From: an uncultured Collinsella sp.
Lineage (GTDB): Bacteria; Actinomycetota; Coriobacteriia; Coriobacteriales; Coriobacteriaceae
Length of the DNA stretch: 36,873 bases
Reading direction: 5' to 3'
Assembly (NCBI GenBank): GCA_958423535.1
Contig: CATZRJ010000016.1
Span: forward strand, 1-36,873
Below, piece by piece: positions 15,126 through 23,640 of the stretch (position 1 is its first letter; each line of letters begins with the position of its first letter). The notes under the pieces were generated by a model, which worked only from the letters and a program-made list of their open reading frames with translations, had not been told where the DNA came from and did not search any database. A program made the position numbers and the translations under genes.

Positions 15126-16085
15126 ATGAGCTACAAGACCGTTTGTGTTGCCGGCGGCGGCGTGTTGGGAAGCCAGATTGCCTTTCAGGCTGCCTACTGC
15201 GGCTTTGATGTAACGATTTGGCTGCGCAGCGAGGGCAGCATCGGCCGCACCCAGCCCAAGATCGATCATGTGCGCGAGGAGTACATCGCTGCTATCGAGG
15301 GCATGGCGGACGGCACGGGCGAGTGGTGTGCCGGTATCGCCGATAGCGGCCAGCCCTTCGACAAGGAGGCGGCACTCGCCGCCGTTGAGCGTGCCTACTC
15401 CACGCTCAAGCTGGAGCTCGATCTTGCCAAGGCCGTGGCCGACGCCGATCTGGTCATCGAGTCTATGGCCGAGGACACCCAGGCAAAGATCGACTTCTAC
15501 AAGAAGCTCGCCCCGGTCCTGCCGCAAAAGACCGTCATCGTGACGAACTCCTCCACGCTGCTGCCGAGCACCTTTGCCAAGTACACCGGCCGCCCCGAGA
15601 AGTACCTGTCGCTGCACTTTGCCAACTCCATCTGGAAGAACAACATGACCGAGGTCATGGCCCAGAGCCAAACCGACAAGCGCTACTTCGACGAGCTCGT
15701 CGACTTCGCCAACGATATCCGCATGCTTGCCCTGCCCGTCAACAAGGAAAAGAACGGCTACCTGCTCAATTCCATGCTGGTGCCGTGGCTGCTTTCGGGC
15801 CTTGACCTGTATGTCTCGGGCGTGAGCGACCCCAAGAGCATCGATCTCGCGTGGACGCGCGGCACCGGCGCTCCCAAGGGTCCGTTTCGCGTATTCGACA
15901 CGGTGGGTATCCAGACGGCCTACAACATCGTCATGCAGTATCAGAAGGTCCCGGGCCTGGTGAGCCCGCTGCTCAAGAAGATGATGATGCCCTACAACTT
16001 TAAGGCTATGGCATCCGTCCTCAAGAAAATGCTCGACGAAGGTAAGCTGGGCGAAAGCTCGGGCGAGGGCTTCTTCAAGTACTAA
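15126..16085 (+). CDS. 3-hydroxyacyl-CoA dehydrogenase (NAD-dependent)
   Basis: 319 residues, similar in length to single-domain 3-hydroxybutyryl-CoA dehydrogenases (about 280-320). The Rossmann motif is VAGGGVLGSQIAFQ (8-21). VIESMAED precedes the second strand, and NSST supplies the active-site serine. LHFAN gives the catalytic His, the E in MTEVMAQ its partner, and NGYLLNSM an active-site Asn; these match the Ser-His-Glu-Asn set of the family. The C-terminal helical domain carries the dimer and CoA contacts. The enzyme interconverts 3-hydroxyacyl-CoA and 3-ketoacyl-CoA in butyrate or fatty-acid metabolism. It has its own GAGAGGA site and is followed at once by a REP-like element. Confidence 0.9.
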   Translation: MSYKTVCVAGGGVLGSQIAFQAAYCGFDVTIWLRSEGSIGRTQPKIDHVREEYIAAIEGMADGTGEWCAGIADSGQPFDKEAALAAVERAYSTLKLELDLAKAVADADLVIESMAEDTQAKIDFYKKLAPVLPQKTVIVTNSSTLLPSTFAKYTGRPEKYLSLHFANSIWKNNMTEVMAQSQTDKRYFDELVDFANDIRMLALPVNKEKNGYLLNSMLVPWLLSGLDLYVSGVSDPKSIDLAWTRGTGAPKGPFRVFDTVGIQTAYNIVMQYQKVPGLVSPLLKKMMMPYNFKAMASVLKKMLDEGKLGESSGEGFFKY

Positions 16086-16124
16086 AAAATGACATCTCGG
16101 GGACGGAGGAAAACGGATCATTTT
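16086..16124 (+). repeat. REP-like element, GGGGACGG variant, after the dehydrogenase stop
   Basis: AAAATGA (16086-16092) and TCATTTT (16118-16124) flank a 25-nt interior with GGGGACGGAGG. It starts on the base after the stop codon. The stem is short and the core differs by one base (GGGACGG instead of GGGACAG), so membership of the same family is likely but not certain. Confidence 0.55.
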
Positions 16125-16162
16125 CGGCCGCCAACAGTGAGAAGATGGACCCAGAAATAGAA

Positions 16163-16643
16163 AGGAGTGGCAATGGGCCGGCTCGGGCTTTGAGGACAAG
16201 CTGCTGCAAGCCCAGGGCGATTTTTCGCTCAACGCGGGCCAGCACAGCGTGACCTATCTGCCAAACGACAAGACGGCAACGACCGGTCGCTACCAGGTGC
16301 TGCTGTACGACAACAACTTTGGCGCGGACAAGAGCTACCCCAAGTTCGACTGGGGCCAGCTGGGCGCCGCGGTGGTGACCGACTATAGCAAGGGCACGCA
16401 TTCGTTTGGGCGCATCTTTACGGTGGACGAGACCGCGCGCACCTACGAGCTTGTGGACCAGATCGCAGTGCCGTTCTCGGGCTACGTAAGCAGCGCACAG
16501 CGCGTTGGCGATTCGAATAGTATGCTCGTGGCTTCGGGCCAGGCCAAGACCTTCACCGAGTACGATCGGTACGGTCTGGCCATCACCACCTACGAGATGG
16601 AAGCCGAATAGTACATCTACCGCGTGTACAAGTACGAGCTGTA
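16163..16643 (+). pseudogene. Aryl-sulfate sulfotransferase C-terminal remnant
   Basis: The open frame reads through without a start in the expected place: about residue 1 on gives WQWAGSGFEDKLLQAQGDFS, then the conserved GQHSV and YQVLLYDNNFG segments of bacterial arylsulfotransferases (ASST), which move sulfate between phenolic compounds. The N-terminal two thirds, including the signal peptide, are missing. The frame ends at a TAG (16609-16611), after which YIYRVYKYEL continues in frame to a second TAG (16641-16643). That looks like the natural C-terminus, so there is also a nonsense mutation. Translation from the GTG at 16249 would give only 120 residues and is unlikely to be functional. 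Confidence 0.7.
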
Positions 16644-16832
16644 GAGCCGCGCTTAGGTTTGACCAATGGAGTAGGAAACACGCCGTTCGCCTATGTCCCC
16701 TCCGCGAATGGCAGCCATATGGTTTGATGTCAGAAACATATAGTGTCGACAGCCTACTGGCGACGTTCCCCCTGATATCGGAGGTTCCAGGTATGTTTCG
16801 CGCTTCGTTAAACAACTATCGGTTGGGCTAAC

Positions 16833-17282
16833 ATGGGTCGCCGTGCTACTTCGATAACCCTTGCAGTGGTCTGCCTGGCTGTGCTCCTGGGCGCTACAGG
16901 GCTGTTTGCTATAAGCCGAGAAACGTCCTATATGCAGGAATGCGCTTCCGAAGGGTTTGCCATTGATGGTTACTATCGGGATGACAAAACGAGTCGGGAA
17001 ACCCTGGCTTTTCTTGAGGAGGACAACTGTCGATGGCAGCTGGTCGACCAAGACGGAATCTGCGCAGACGGGCAGTTTAAGCGTATGGACGACCCCAATA
17101 TCCTGGTGTTAAAGAGGGAAAACGGCGAAGAATTCGGTACGGTCCACGTGGCGTATATGTCACGCCGACGCGAGCAAGGCCAGCTCTATCTATTTAGAAA
17201 TAGCAAAGTGACCCGATTTTATCTGGTGAGCACCAAACCTGCGTTTACGGTGGAGTCTGGCGATGTCGATCCGGCCAGTTGA
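16833..17282 (+). CDS. Small membrane-anchored hypothetical protein
   Basis: 149 residues. Residues 8-27 form one hydrophobic segment after RR, so the protein is probably a single-pass anchor or has an uncleaved signal. The outside part is polar with two cysteines (AIDGYYRDD, NCRWQLVDQDG) and ends in beta-rich stretches. It could be a lipocalin-like or immunity-type fold, but no family is recognised. The ribosome site is poor and base composition is less GC-rich than in its neighbours, which may mean it was acquired. The 190 bp upstream hold no other feature. A 7-bp inverted repeat AGCGGGG/CCCCGCT around 17310 may be its weak terminator. Confidence 0.65.
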   Translation: MGRRATSITLAVVCLAVLLGATGLFAISRETSYMQECASEGFAIDGYYRDDKTSRETLAFLEEDNCRWQLVDQDGICADGQFKRMDDPNILVLKRENGEEFGTVHVAYMSRRREQGQLYLFRNSKVTRFYLVSTKPAFTVESGDVDPAS

Positions 17283-17407
17283 TTCACGGCAATAAAACGG
17301 CGAGCGGGGCGCGGGTGTGAACTGAACCCCGCTATTTGCTCGTGTCCGTATCGCGTCTGCGCCTCGTCGTAGCTTGCATCCGTGCGAGCGTTCATCCCGC
17401 GCCGGCA

Positions 17408-18547
17408 TCACTTCACGTCAAACTCCACGCGATCGAGTTCGGGCACATTGAGGTCGATGAGCTTGCGGGCGACATGGCGGTCGTGCTCCCCGAGCGTCTC
17501 GCTTGTCGTCACGTGAGCGACAAGCTCGCGCTCAACCATGCCCTCTTCCTCGCCTTCGGTAGTCGAAGTTTCGACGGCGACGGTGTAATCCTTAAAGCCC
17601 GGCAGCACCGCGGCAAGTTCGCGCGTGGTTTCAGTGACGCCGTAGCCGTCCTGCACGCCGGCCTGCGCCGAGCCAATGGACCCCGCGGTCATAACGATGC
17701 AGGGGATGGCAAAGATCACCGTGCCCACGATGATGTGGCGGCGCACCTTGCGCGATAGCTCGTTGACCTCGGCGTTTTCTTCAGCAGTCACAATACCGTC
17801 GCCGTTCAGGTCGCGCTTGAGCGGCACGCGCAAAAGAAGCAGCACGGCTTCGGCAGCCAGTGCGATAAAGACCACGTTGATGCCAAACTCATAAAGCGCC
17901 GAGAGAAACAGTGACCCGCTTGCGATGGCGATGCCATAGCCCGCCGCGCACAGGGGCGGCATGAGCGCGGTCGCCACGGCCACGCCGGCGATGAGCGTGG
18001 CGGGTTCCTGGTCGCGCGAGTTACCCAGCCCGCCCGCAAAGCCGCCCGCGAGCGCGACGGCAAGGTCCCATACGGTGGGTGTCGAGTTGTCGATGATGGC
18101 GGCCGTGGTGGTGCCAAGGGGCGAGAGCTTAAAATACAGCGTGGACGTGATCAGGCAAAAGACCATCTGCAACGCGAGGCTTGCAACGGCCTCGACGGTA
18201 ATCTCGCGGTCGAGCGTGGCAATGCCGTATGCCATGGCAAGCACCGAGCCCATGAGCGGGCAGATAAGCATGGCGCCCACGATGGCAATGTCCGAATCGA
18301 TGTCGAGGCCGATGCTCGCGATGAGCATGGCGATGATGAGGATGCACAGGTGAGAGCCGGTCAGGCGCGCCCCATTTACAAAGCGCTTGCGAATCACGTG
18401 ATAGGGTGCGCGACCCTCGCGAATGTTGAATGCGCGCCTCAGGAAGCGGCCGGCGTTCTCCATGACCTCGCTATAGGCAGGGCGGATGCCGTGGCGCCGG
18501 TGATGGCGCTCGCGCAGTCGCTTGAGCTGCTGGTTATCGAGTTTCAT
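17408..18547 (-). CDS. DUF389 family membrane protein with EF-hand-like loop
   Basis: 379 residues from the ATG at 18547, which has GAGGTG upstream; ten extra codons upstream to an ATG at 18577 lack a ribosome site. DUF389 features are seen: SHLCILIIAMLIASIGLDIDS, AIVGAMLICPLMGSVLAMAYG, then GVAVATALMPPLCAAGYGIA. About six membrane segments span residues 60-230 and 270-290. Between the fifth and last membrane segments DLNGDGIVTAEE (246-257) has Asp, Asn, Asp, Gly, Thr and Glu at the calcium-ligand positions 1, 3, 5, 6, 9 and 12 of an EF-hand loop. The C-terminal 90 residues are a soluble alpha-beta domain. The transport or sensing role of DUF389 proteins is unknown. It is transcribed alone. 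Confidence 0.85.
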   Translation of the reverse strand: MKLDNQQLKRLRERHHRRHGIRPAYSEVMENAGRFLRRAFNIREGRAPYHVIRKRFVNGARLTGSHLCILIIAMLIASIGLDIDSDIAIVGAMLICPLMGSVLAMAYGIATLDREITVEAVASLALQMVFCLITSTLYFKLSPLGTTTAAIIDNSTPTVWDLAVALAGGFAGGLGNSRDQEPATLIAGVAVATALMPPLCAAGYGIAIASGSLFLSALYEFGINVVFIALAAEAVLLLLRVPLKRDLNGDGIVTAEENAEVNELSRKVRRHIIVGTVIFAIPCIVMTAGSIGSAQAGVQDGYGVTETTRELAAVLPGFKDYTVAVETSTTEGEEEGMVERELVAHVTTSETLGEHDRHVARKLIDLNVPELDRVEFDVK

Positions 18548-18703
18548 GTTCACCTCGCTCCGCCGCGGGCTATGCATCGCGCCCGCTACCTCTACTCTAC
18601 ACCGCGACAGGCGGGGTGGTCATCTTGACGTGAAACTTAGACGAGTAGGTAAAGGGGGCGCGTCAAATGAGACTGAAGCCGAGGGTTTCGGCAGATACAG
18701 AAA

Positions 18704-18736
18704 AGCGCGGGGCCGGATGGTCTCCGACCCCGCGCT
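18704..18736 (-). terminator. Terminator of the OPT transporter gene
   Basis: On the minus strand AGCGCGGGG pairs with CCCCGCGCT, with 3 more pairs past one mismatch and a 7-nt loop, followed by TTTCTGTAT. It lies 26 bp after the stop codon. Confidence 0.85.
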
Positions 18737-18761
18737 CTGCACGGGTGCGTTGTTATTGGGT

Positions 18762-20465
18762 TTAGCCCAGCAGGCTCAGGCCAACAGAAACAAACGCCAG
18801 GATAACGCCGACGACGGACTCGCCGCCCAGCAGACCGCTGGCAACGACCAGGCCCTGCTCCTGGAAGGCGGCGTCCTTGGCGGCCTTTTCCTCGTCCGAA
18901 AGACCGGCCTCGGCGTCGCGGTGTGCGGCCCACTTGTCGTAGGCGAGCTTAACGCAGGAGCCCAAGAAGGCCGTGAGCGACATGTAGAACGGCAGGTACA
19001 CGCCCAGGCCGATCATCATGGCCGGAATGCCGAGCCAGTACATGACGATGCCGGCGATAAAGCCGCCTGCGAACCACGGCACGCTCGGGATACCCGAGAC
19101 CATGGTGGCGACCACGCTTGCCTGCGCGGCCACAAAGCTCTTGTCGGGGCCGAAGGCGTCCGGACCATAGGCGGTGACGAGCGCGACCATGACGGCGGCA
19201 GCGACCAGGGCGCCCACGATGCCGCCGATGGCCTGGCCGACCCACTGTGCGCGCGGGTTGGTACCCAGTACGGCTCCGGCCTTAAAGTCGTTCATGACGT
19301 CGCCAGCAAGGCCGCACGCCACGGCCACGATGCCGGCGATAAAGAACAGCTTGACCTGCGCGAGCTGCGCGAAAGCTGCCACGATGAGCATGACGATGAG
19401 GCCAAAGATCTCCATGGGGTCGATGCCCGTCTGGCCGCAGCTCTGTGCGCTCATAATGGTGGTGACAAAGGTGAACAGCGTGACGATGACGGCCGGAACG
19501 GGGCCGAGGTCGAGCGCGATGGCCACGATTACGGCAATGGCGGCGGTGCCCAGGCCGATGATGCCGGCGTCGAGCTTAAGCGAGCCCGAGATGAGCGACT
19601 GCTCGTCGGTGTCGGTGGAGCTGTCGGCTGCAAGACCGCGGACGATACCGGCGACCTGCGGCAGGATGTCCTTAAGGACGACGGCGACGCCAAAGCCCAT
19701 CATAAGGCCCATACCGAGGGACTTGACGATACCCTGCGCGGTCACAATATCGAACAGGCCGGCAGCGGTGCTGCCAACGATGATGCCAAAGTTGCCCAGC
19801 AGCGCGCCGGCAAACCAGAAGGCGACGGGGGCGAAGCCCACCAAAAAGCCGATGGACAGCAGCATGGGCGAGTTGTAGATGGCAAAGGTCACGCCGGGGA
19901 TATTGAGCGTGCACAGCATGCTGGGCACCACGCCCAGGGCGTCGCGAAGCACGCTGTAGATGCCTGCGATGGCCATGGAGCCAAAGAGCTGCTTGCCGGT
20001 CTTGCCGCCGGCCTCGGTTGCGCGCAGGGTCTGAGCTGCGGCGTTGCCGGTGGGGAACTCCAGCGCGGCGTCCACGATAAAGTGACGGTGGATGAGCGCT
20101 GTCGCCAGAAGGCCCAAGATGGTGCCGGCGAGCGCCACGATAAACATGTCGAGCCAGCTGATCTGGTCGGCATAGCCCAGCATCCAGGCGCCCGGGATGG
20201 TAAACGCCAGGCCGCCGGCGACCATGGCGCCCGCGGACATGATGGTGTGGGTGACGTTGGCCTCGTTGAGGCTGGCGTTGCCCATGAGCTTCAGGAAGAA
20301 CAGCGAAATGACGGCAGCGAAAATGATCGGCCAGGGGAGTGCGCCCATCTTGAGGGCGGTATAGGCCGAGCTTGCCGTGATGATCACGCAGCCAAGGACG
20401 CCGATGACGACGCCGCGCAGCGTGAGTTGACCGCGCATCGAGGTACGGTTCGAGGGATTGCTCAT
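18762..20465 (-). CDS. OPT family oligopeptide transporter
   Basis: 567 residues with about 14-16 membrane segments, the usual range for bacterial OPT proteins that import peptides or metal chelates with protons. Recognisable segments are LRGVVIGVLGCVIITASSAYTALKMG at the N-terminus, the conserved FPTGNAAAQTLRA, a central GKQLFGSMAIAG, and later AVACGLAGDVMNDFKAG and LGTNPRAQWVGQ. AAAGGAG precedes the ATG at 20465. It is monocistronic and divergent from coaX, with 190 bp between them. Substrate is not deducible. Confidence 0.92.
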   Translation of the reverse strand: MSNPSNRTSMRGQLTLRGVVIGVLGCVIITASSAYTALKMGALPWPIIFAAVISLFFLKLMGNASLNEANVTHTIMSAGAMVAGGLAFTIPGAWMLGYADQISWLDMFIVALAGTILGLLATALIHRHFIVDAALEFPTGNAAAQTLRATEAGGKTGKQLFGSMAIAGIYSVLRDALGVVPSMLCTLNIPGVTFAIYNSPMLLSIGFLVGFAPVAFWFAGALLGNFGIIVGSTAAGLFDIVTAQGIVKSLGMGLMMGFGVAVVLKDILPQVAGIVRGLAADSSTDTDEQSLISGSLKLDAGIIGLGTAAIAVIVAIALDLGPVPAVIVTLFTFVTTIMSAQSCGQTGIDPMEIFGLIVMLIVAAFAQLAQVKLFFIAGIVAVACGLAGDVMNDFKAGAVLGTNPRAQWVGQAIGGIVGALVAAAVMVALVTAYGPDAFGPDKSFVAAQASVVATMVSGIPSVPWFAGGFIAGIVMYWLGIPAMMIGLGVYLPFYMSLTAFLGSCVKLAYDKWAAHRDAEAGLSDEEKAAKDAAFQEQGLVVASGLLGGESVVGVILAFVSVGLSLLG

Positions 20466-20657
20466 ATAGAACTCCTTTGCGTATATCCGCTTCCCCCGGG
20501 AGCGCCGCTACGGATACGGCGCGGGAAGTCGGGTTACCAAGGGCCGCCGCGTGAGCTCGCACACGACCGCGCACCAGTATAGCCGCAAGCTAGTCATTTT
20601 GGGATGACTGGTTTAGGGAGGGGATATACTGCTGGGCAGACGAAAGGAGCGCCGACG

Positions 20658-21509
20658 ATGCTTAATGGGTGCGCATACATATTGACGGTCGACGTGGGCA
20701 ACACGTTCATTCGCTTTGGCCTGTTTGCCGAGGATTCGGCCGCGGCGCAGGAATGCCCGCTTGCGACGTGCGAGATCACGACGCCGTCGAGCATCACAGC
20801 CGACGAGGCGCGCATGAGGCTCACGCAGGTCATGGGCGCGCTGTCAGCCGATGCGGGCATGCCGGGTGTGCTCGTTCCCGCAGCCGCAGTGCTGAGCTGC
20901 GTAGTGCCGGCGCTCGAGCGCCCGTGGAAGGTGGCGCTTTCCCGCACTTGCACGGGGCGCGTGCTCACCGTGGGGCCGGGCCTTAAGACCGGTATGCCCG
21001 TGCACTACGACGACCCGGCCGAGATCGGCCCCGACCGCATCGCCGACGCCGTGGCGGCCCGTGCCGTCTACGGCTCTCCGTGCATCGTGATCGACCTGGG
21101 CACCACGACCAATATCGAGGTCATCGACGCACGCGGAACCTTTGTCGGCGGCGTCATCGCGCCGGGTCTGGCACTTGGCGCCCGCTCGCTTTCGGCCGCT
21201 GCGGCGCGCCTGCCGCAGGTCGAGCCCTCGGCACCCACGCATGTGATCGGTCGCAACACACGCGAGGCCATGCGCTCGGGCGTGGTCTTGGGCGAGGTGG
21301 CCCGCATCGACGGCATGCTCGACATGGTGCTTGCCGAGATGCGCGCGACCAAGGCCGCGGGGGAGGGCGATGTGCCCATCGTCATTACCGGCGACGATGC
21401 CGAGGCGCTTGCGGCGCTGGTCGGCCATAGCCTGACGGTCGACGATGCGCTGACGCTGCGGGGTCTCGCCGAGCTCTACCACATCAACCAAAAGCCCCGC
21501 CGCGTGTAA
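20658..21509 (+). CDS. coaX: Type III pantothenate kinase
   Basis: 283 residues from the ATG at 20658, chosen over an in-frame ATG at 20604 because AAAGGAG precedes it. CoaX phosphorylates pantothenate, the first step of coenzyme A synthesis. Seen motifs are VDVGNTFIRFGLF (ATP phosphate 1; Asp11), GPDRIADAVAA (pantothenate site), VIDLGTTTNIEVID (phosphate 2) and FVGGVIAPGL. The central acid usually seen in a DFGTATT motif is a DLGTTT variant here. CoA supply links loosely to the acyl-CoA genes upstream. The start of the dCMP deaminase gene is 84 bp on. Confidence 0.92.
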   Translation: MLNGCAYILTVDVGNTFIRFGLFAEDSAAAQECPLATCEITTPSSITADEARMRLTQVMGALSADAGMPGVLVPAAAVLSCVVPALERPWKVALSRTCTGRVLTVGPGLKTGMPVHYDDPAEIGPDRIADAVAARAVYGSPCIVIDLGTTTNIEVIDARGTFVGGVIAPGLALGARSLSAAAARLPQVEPSAPTHVIGRNTREAMRSGVVLGEVARIDGMLDMVLAEMRATKAAGEGDVPIVITGDDAEALAALVGHSLTVDDALTLRGLAELYHINQKPRRV

Positions 21510-21593
21510 AGGTGAGGGCGCCGGTGGGACAAACGCCTCCACCTTTCACCTGCTACAATGGGTCAAACTATTGCGATTTCGGAGGTGTCTGCC

Positions 21594-22118
21594 ATGTCGG
21601 ACGATCTTCATCAAACTTCGTCAGGCAAGCGCCGGGACGTCATTAGCTGGGACGAGTTCTTTATGAGCGTGGCCATCGCCGCGCAGCGTCGCAGTAAGGA
21701 CCCCAACACGCAGGTGGGTGCGTGCATCGCCAACACCAACCACCGCATCCTTTCGGTGGGCTACAACGGTACGCCCTCGGCACTCAACGACGACTTTTTC
21801 CCGTGGGGCACGAGCGACGACCCGTTGCAGGACAAGCACAACTACGTGGTGCATGCCGAGGCCAACGCCGTGCTCAACTACCGTGGTTCGCTCAAGGATC
21901 TCGAGGGTTCCACGGTCTACGTCACGCTGTTTCCGTGCCACGACTGCGCCAAGATTTTGGCGCAGGTGGGCGTGGGCGAGGTTGTCTACCTGGACAACAA
22001 ATACGCCGACACTGATGATGGACGCATCAGCCGCCGCATCCTCGACTCCTGTGGCATCAGCTATCGCCAGGTTATCGTCGATGTTCAGATTGGTACCGGG
22101 GGACAGACTCGACAGTAA
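21594..22118 (+). CDS. dCMP deaminase (ComEB-like cytidine/deoxycytidylate deaminase)
   Basis: 174 residues from the ATG at 21594 (GGAGGTG upstream); an upstream ATG at 21558 lacks a site. The zinc ligands are His87 in HAEANAV, with Glu89 as proton shuttle, and Cys115 and Cys118 in PCHDC. The segment VGYNGTPSALNDDFFPWG is the substrate loop of deoxycytidylate deaminases. The enzyme turns dCMP into dUMP for dTTP synthesis. A TACAAT -10 element at 21553-21558 may be its own promoter. Confidence 0.92.
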   Translation: MSDDLHQTSSGKRRDVISWDEFFMSVAIAAQRRSKDPNTQVGACIANTNHRILSVGYNGTPSALNDDFFPWGTSDDPLQDKHNYVVHAEANAVLNYRGSLKDLEGSTVYVTLFPCHDCAKILAQVGVGEVVYLDNKYADTDDGRISRRILDSCGISYRQVIVDVQIGTGGQTRQ

Positions 22119-22251
22119 TATGCGTTGTCGCTATCTGACGACGAACGCAGCTCAAAGAGCCCCGTCCCAAATTGACTACTCGTGAAAGTCGCGTCTGCGC
22201 GCATGGACGGCTCGCGAGCGGGTACACGGCTGTAGTAACATAGCTTCTGTC

Positions 22252-22267
22252 CGCGGGCGCGCCCGCG
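22252..22267. repeat. 16-bp perfect palindrome before the NifU-like gene
   Basis: CGCGGGCGCGCCCGCG lies 22 bp upstream of the GTG start. It may be an operator or an mRNA 5' hairpin; in GC-rich DNA a chance palindrome is possible. Confidence 0.4.
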
Positions 22268-22289
22268 TAATTGTGAGAAAGGAGCCCCT

Positions 22290-22568
22290 GTGGCTGTTAA
22301 CGAAGAGCTGCTTAAGAAGGTTCTTGAAGAGATTCGCCCCAACCTGCAGGCCGACGGCGGCGATATGGAGTATGTGGGCGTCGACGACGAGGGTGTCGTC
22401 AAACTGGAGCTGCAGGGCGCCTGCGCCGGCTGCCCCATGAGCTCGCTGACCCTGTCCATGGGTATTGAGCGTATCCTGAAGGAGCATGTGCCCGGCGTTA
22501 CCCGCGTTGAGCAGGTCAATGCTTCCGGCGAGGCCGAGGACCTGTACGACGAGTACGCGCCGTTCTAA
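22290..22568 (+). CDS. NifU C-terminal-domain Fe-S carrier (Nfu-type)
   Basis: 92 residues from a GTG start with AAAGGAG. The whole protein is one NifU-like domain: VLEEIRPNLQADGGDMEYVG and the CAGCPMSS CxxC motif that holds a bridging [4Fe-4S] cluster in a dimer. It delivers clusters to apo-proteins. Such proteins would be needed by Fe-S enzymes like the giant activase in this window, though no operon link exists. The last 15 residues are an acidic tail. Confidence 0.9.
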   Translation: MAVNEELLKKVLEEIRPNLQADGGDMEYVGVDDEGVVKLELQGACAGCPMSSLTLSMGIERILKEHVPGVTRVEQVNASGEAEDLYDEYAPF

Positions 22569-22617
22569 GCTGCGAAAGCTGCGGACCGCATACTCCGCAT
22601 AGACGTTACGCTCAAAT

Positions 22618-22650
22618 ATGCGGCTGCGAGCGCAAGGCCCGCGGCCGCAT
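22618..22650 (+). terminator. Weak terminator after the NifU-like gene
   Basis: ATGCGGC pairs with GCCGCAT (7 bp) around a 19-nt loop, followed by TTGTAT. It is short and may not stop transcription into lgt. Confidence 0.4.
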
Positions 22651-22675
22651 TTGTATGTAGGGAGCAGGAGACGAT

Positions 22676-23497
22676 ATGCTCAACGACCTCTACCATATGC
22701 TTGATCCTGTCGCGATCTCGGCGGGCCCCATCACCATCTACTGGTACGGCCTGGCCTACGTGGTCGGCGCTCTGCTCACGGCGGTCGTCATGTACCGCAC
22801 ACAGCGTCGCTGGGGCTTTAACATCACGATTGACGACCTGACGAGTGTCGTGGTCGGCGTGGTCTTTGGCCTCATTATCGGTGCGCGCCTGTTCTACGTC
22901 GTCTTTTACGGTGATGGCTACTACTGGGCACACCCGCTCGAGATCTTTGCCACCAACGAGGGCGGCATGAGCTTCCATGGCGGCTTGGTTGGCGGCATTA
23001 TCGGCGGCATCATCGTGTGCCGCATGTATAAGCTCGACGCATGGACTTTGGCAGACCTTGCCGTCATAGGCGCGCCGCTGGCCTTGTGCCTGGGCCGTTG
23101 TGCCAACTTTGTCAACGGTGAGCTGTGGGGCAAGCCGACCGATCTGCCCTGGGGCGTGGTCTTCGGTGGCACCGCGGGCGATATGCCGCGTCACCCCTCC
23201 CAGCTCTACGAGGCATTTCTTGAGGGCATTGTGCTCTTTTGCATTCTGCAGGTGCTCAGCCGCAAAAAGCCGCTACTGCCCCAAGGCACGTTTATGGGCG
23301 TCTTTGTGATGGGCTACGGCATCGTCCGCTTCCTCATTGAGTTTGTGCGCGTGCCCGATGCCCAGCTGGGCTATCTGCTGGGTGGCGTCATCACCATGGG
23401 TCAGCTGCTGAGCCTGCCGCTCGTAATCGCGGGCCTGGCGCTCATCATCTTTGCTCGTCGCCGCAACCAACCCCAGCGCGTCTACCTGGACGCCTAG
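22676..23497 (+). CDS. lgt: Prolipoprotein diacylglyceryl transferase
   Basis: 273 residues, seven membrane segments. Lgt moves diacylglycerol from phosphatidylglycerol to the lipobox cysteine of prolipoproteins. Conserved parts are YWYGLAYVVG near residue 22, GGMSFHGGLVGG with His101, the Lgt signature GRCANFVNGELWG (140-152) with Arg141 and Asn144, RHPSQLYEA, and a late GYGIVRFLIEFVRVPD. GGAGCAGGAG precedes the ATG. It is followed 8 bp after its stop by an R1 hairpin. The ABC-transporter lipoprotein in this window is one expected substrate. Confidence 0.96.
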   Translation: MLNDLYHMLDPVAISAGPITIYWYGLAYVVGALLTAVVMYRTQRRWGFNITIDDLTSVVVGVVFGLIIGARLFYVVFYGDGYYWAHPLEIFATNEGGMSFHGGLVGGIIGGIIVCRMYKLDAWTLADLAVIGAPLALCLGRCANFVNGELWGKPTDLPWGVVFGGTAGDMPRHPSQLYEAFLEGIVLFCILQVLSRKKPLLPQGTFMGVFVMGYGIVRFLIEFVRVPDAQLGYLLGGVITMGQLLSLPLVIAGLALIIFARRRNQPQRVYLDA

Positions 23498-23504
23498 CCA
23501 CCAA

Positions 23505-23541
23505 AACCACCACAAAGGGGACAGGCACCTTTGTGGTGGTT
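23505..23541 (+). repeat. REP-like hairpin, type R1, copy 2
   Basis: AACCACCACAAAGG/CCTTTGTGGTGGTT perfect 14-bp stem and loop GGACAGGCA, identical to the copy at 4055-4093. It begins 8 bp after the lgt stop codon. Confidence 0.9.
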
Positions 23542-23576
23542 CGCTGGGCAACGATGACAGAACCGTAACGTTTCCC

Positions 23577-23620
23577 CAGATAAAACCTGCCAAAATAAAC
23601 CTGTCCCTTTTGGCAGGTTT
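23577..23620 (-). repeat. REP-like hairpin, type R2, copy 2
   Basis: On the minus strand AAACCTGCCAAAA, GGGACAGG-containing loop, then TTTTGGCAGGTTT and the flank TATCTGGG. The 13-bp stem is perfect. It lies head-to-head with the R1 copy 35 bp away, a pair arrangement like a BIME, and ends 20 bp before the DUF6020 start. Confidence 0.9.
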
Positions 23621-23640
23621 CTAGAAAGGCTATTCGGACT

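Noticed and set aside
18522..20582. 686-codon plus-strand ORF over the OPT region
   Set aside because: Composition is His/Asp/Gly-rich with no domain; the minus-strand OPT transporter explains the region.
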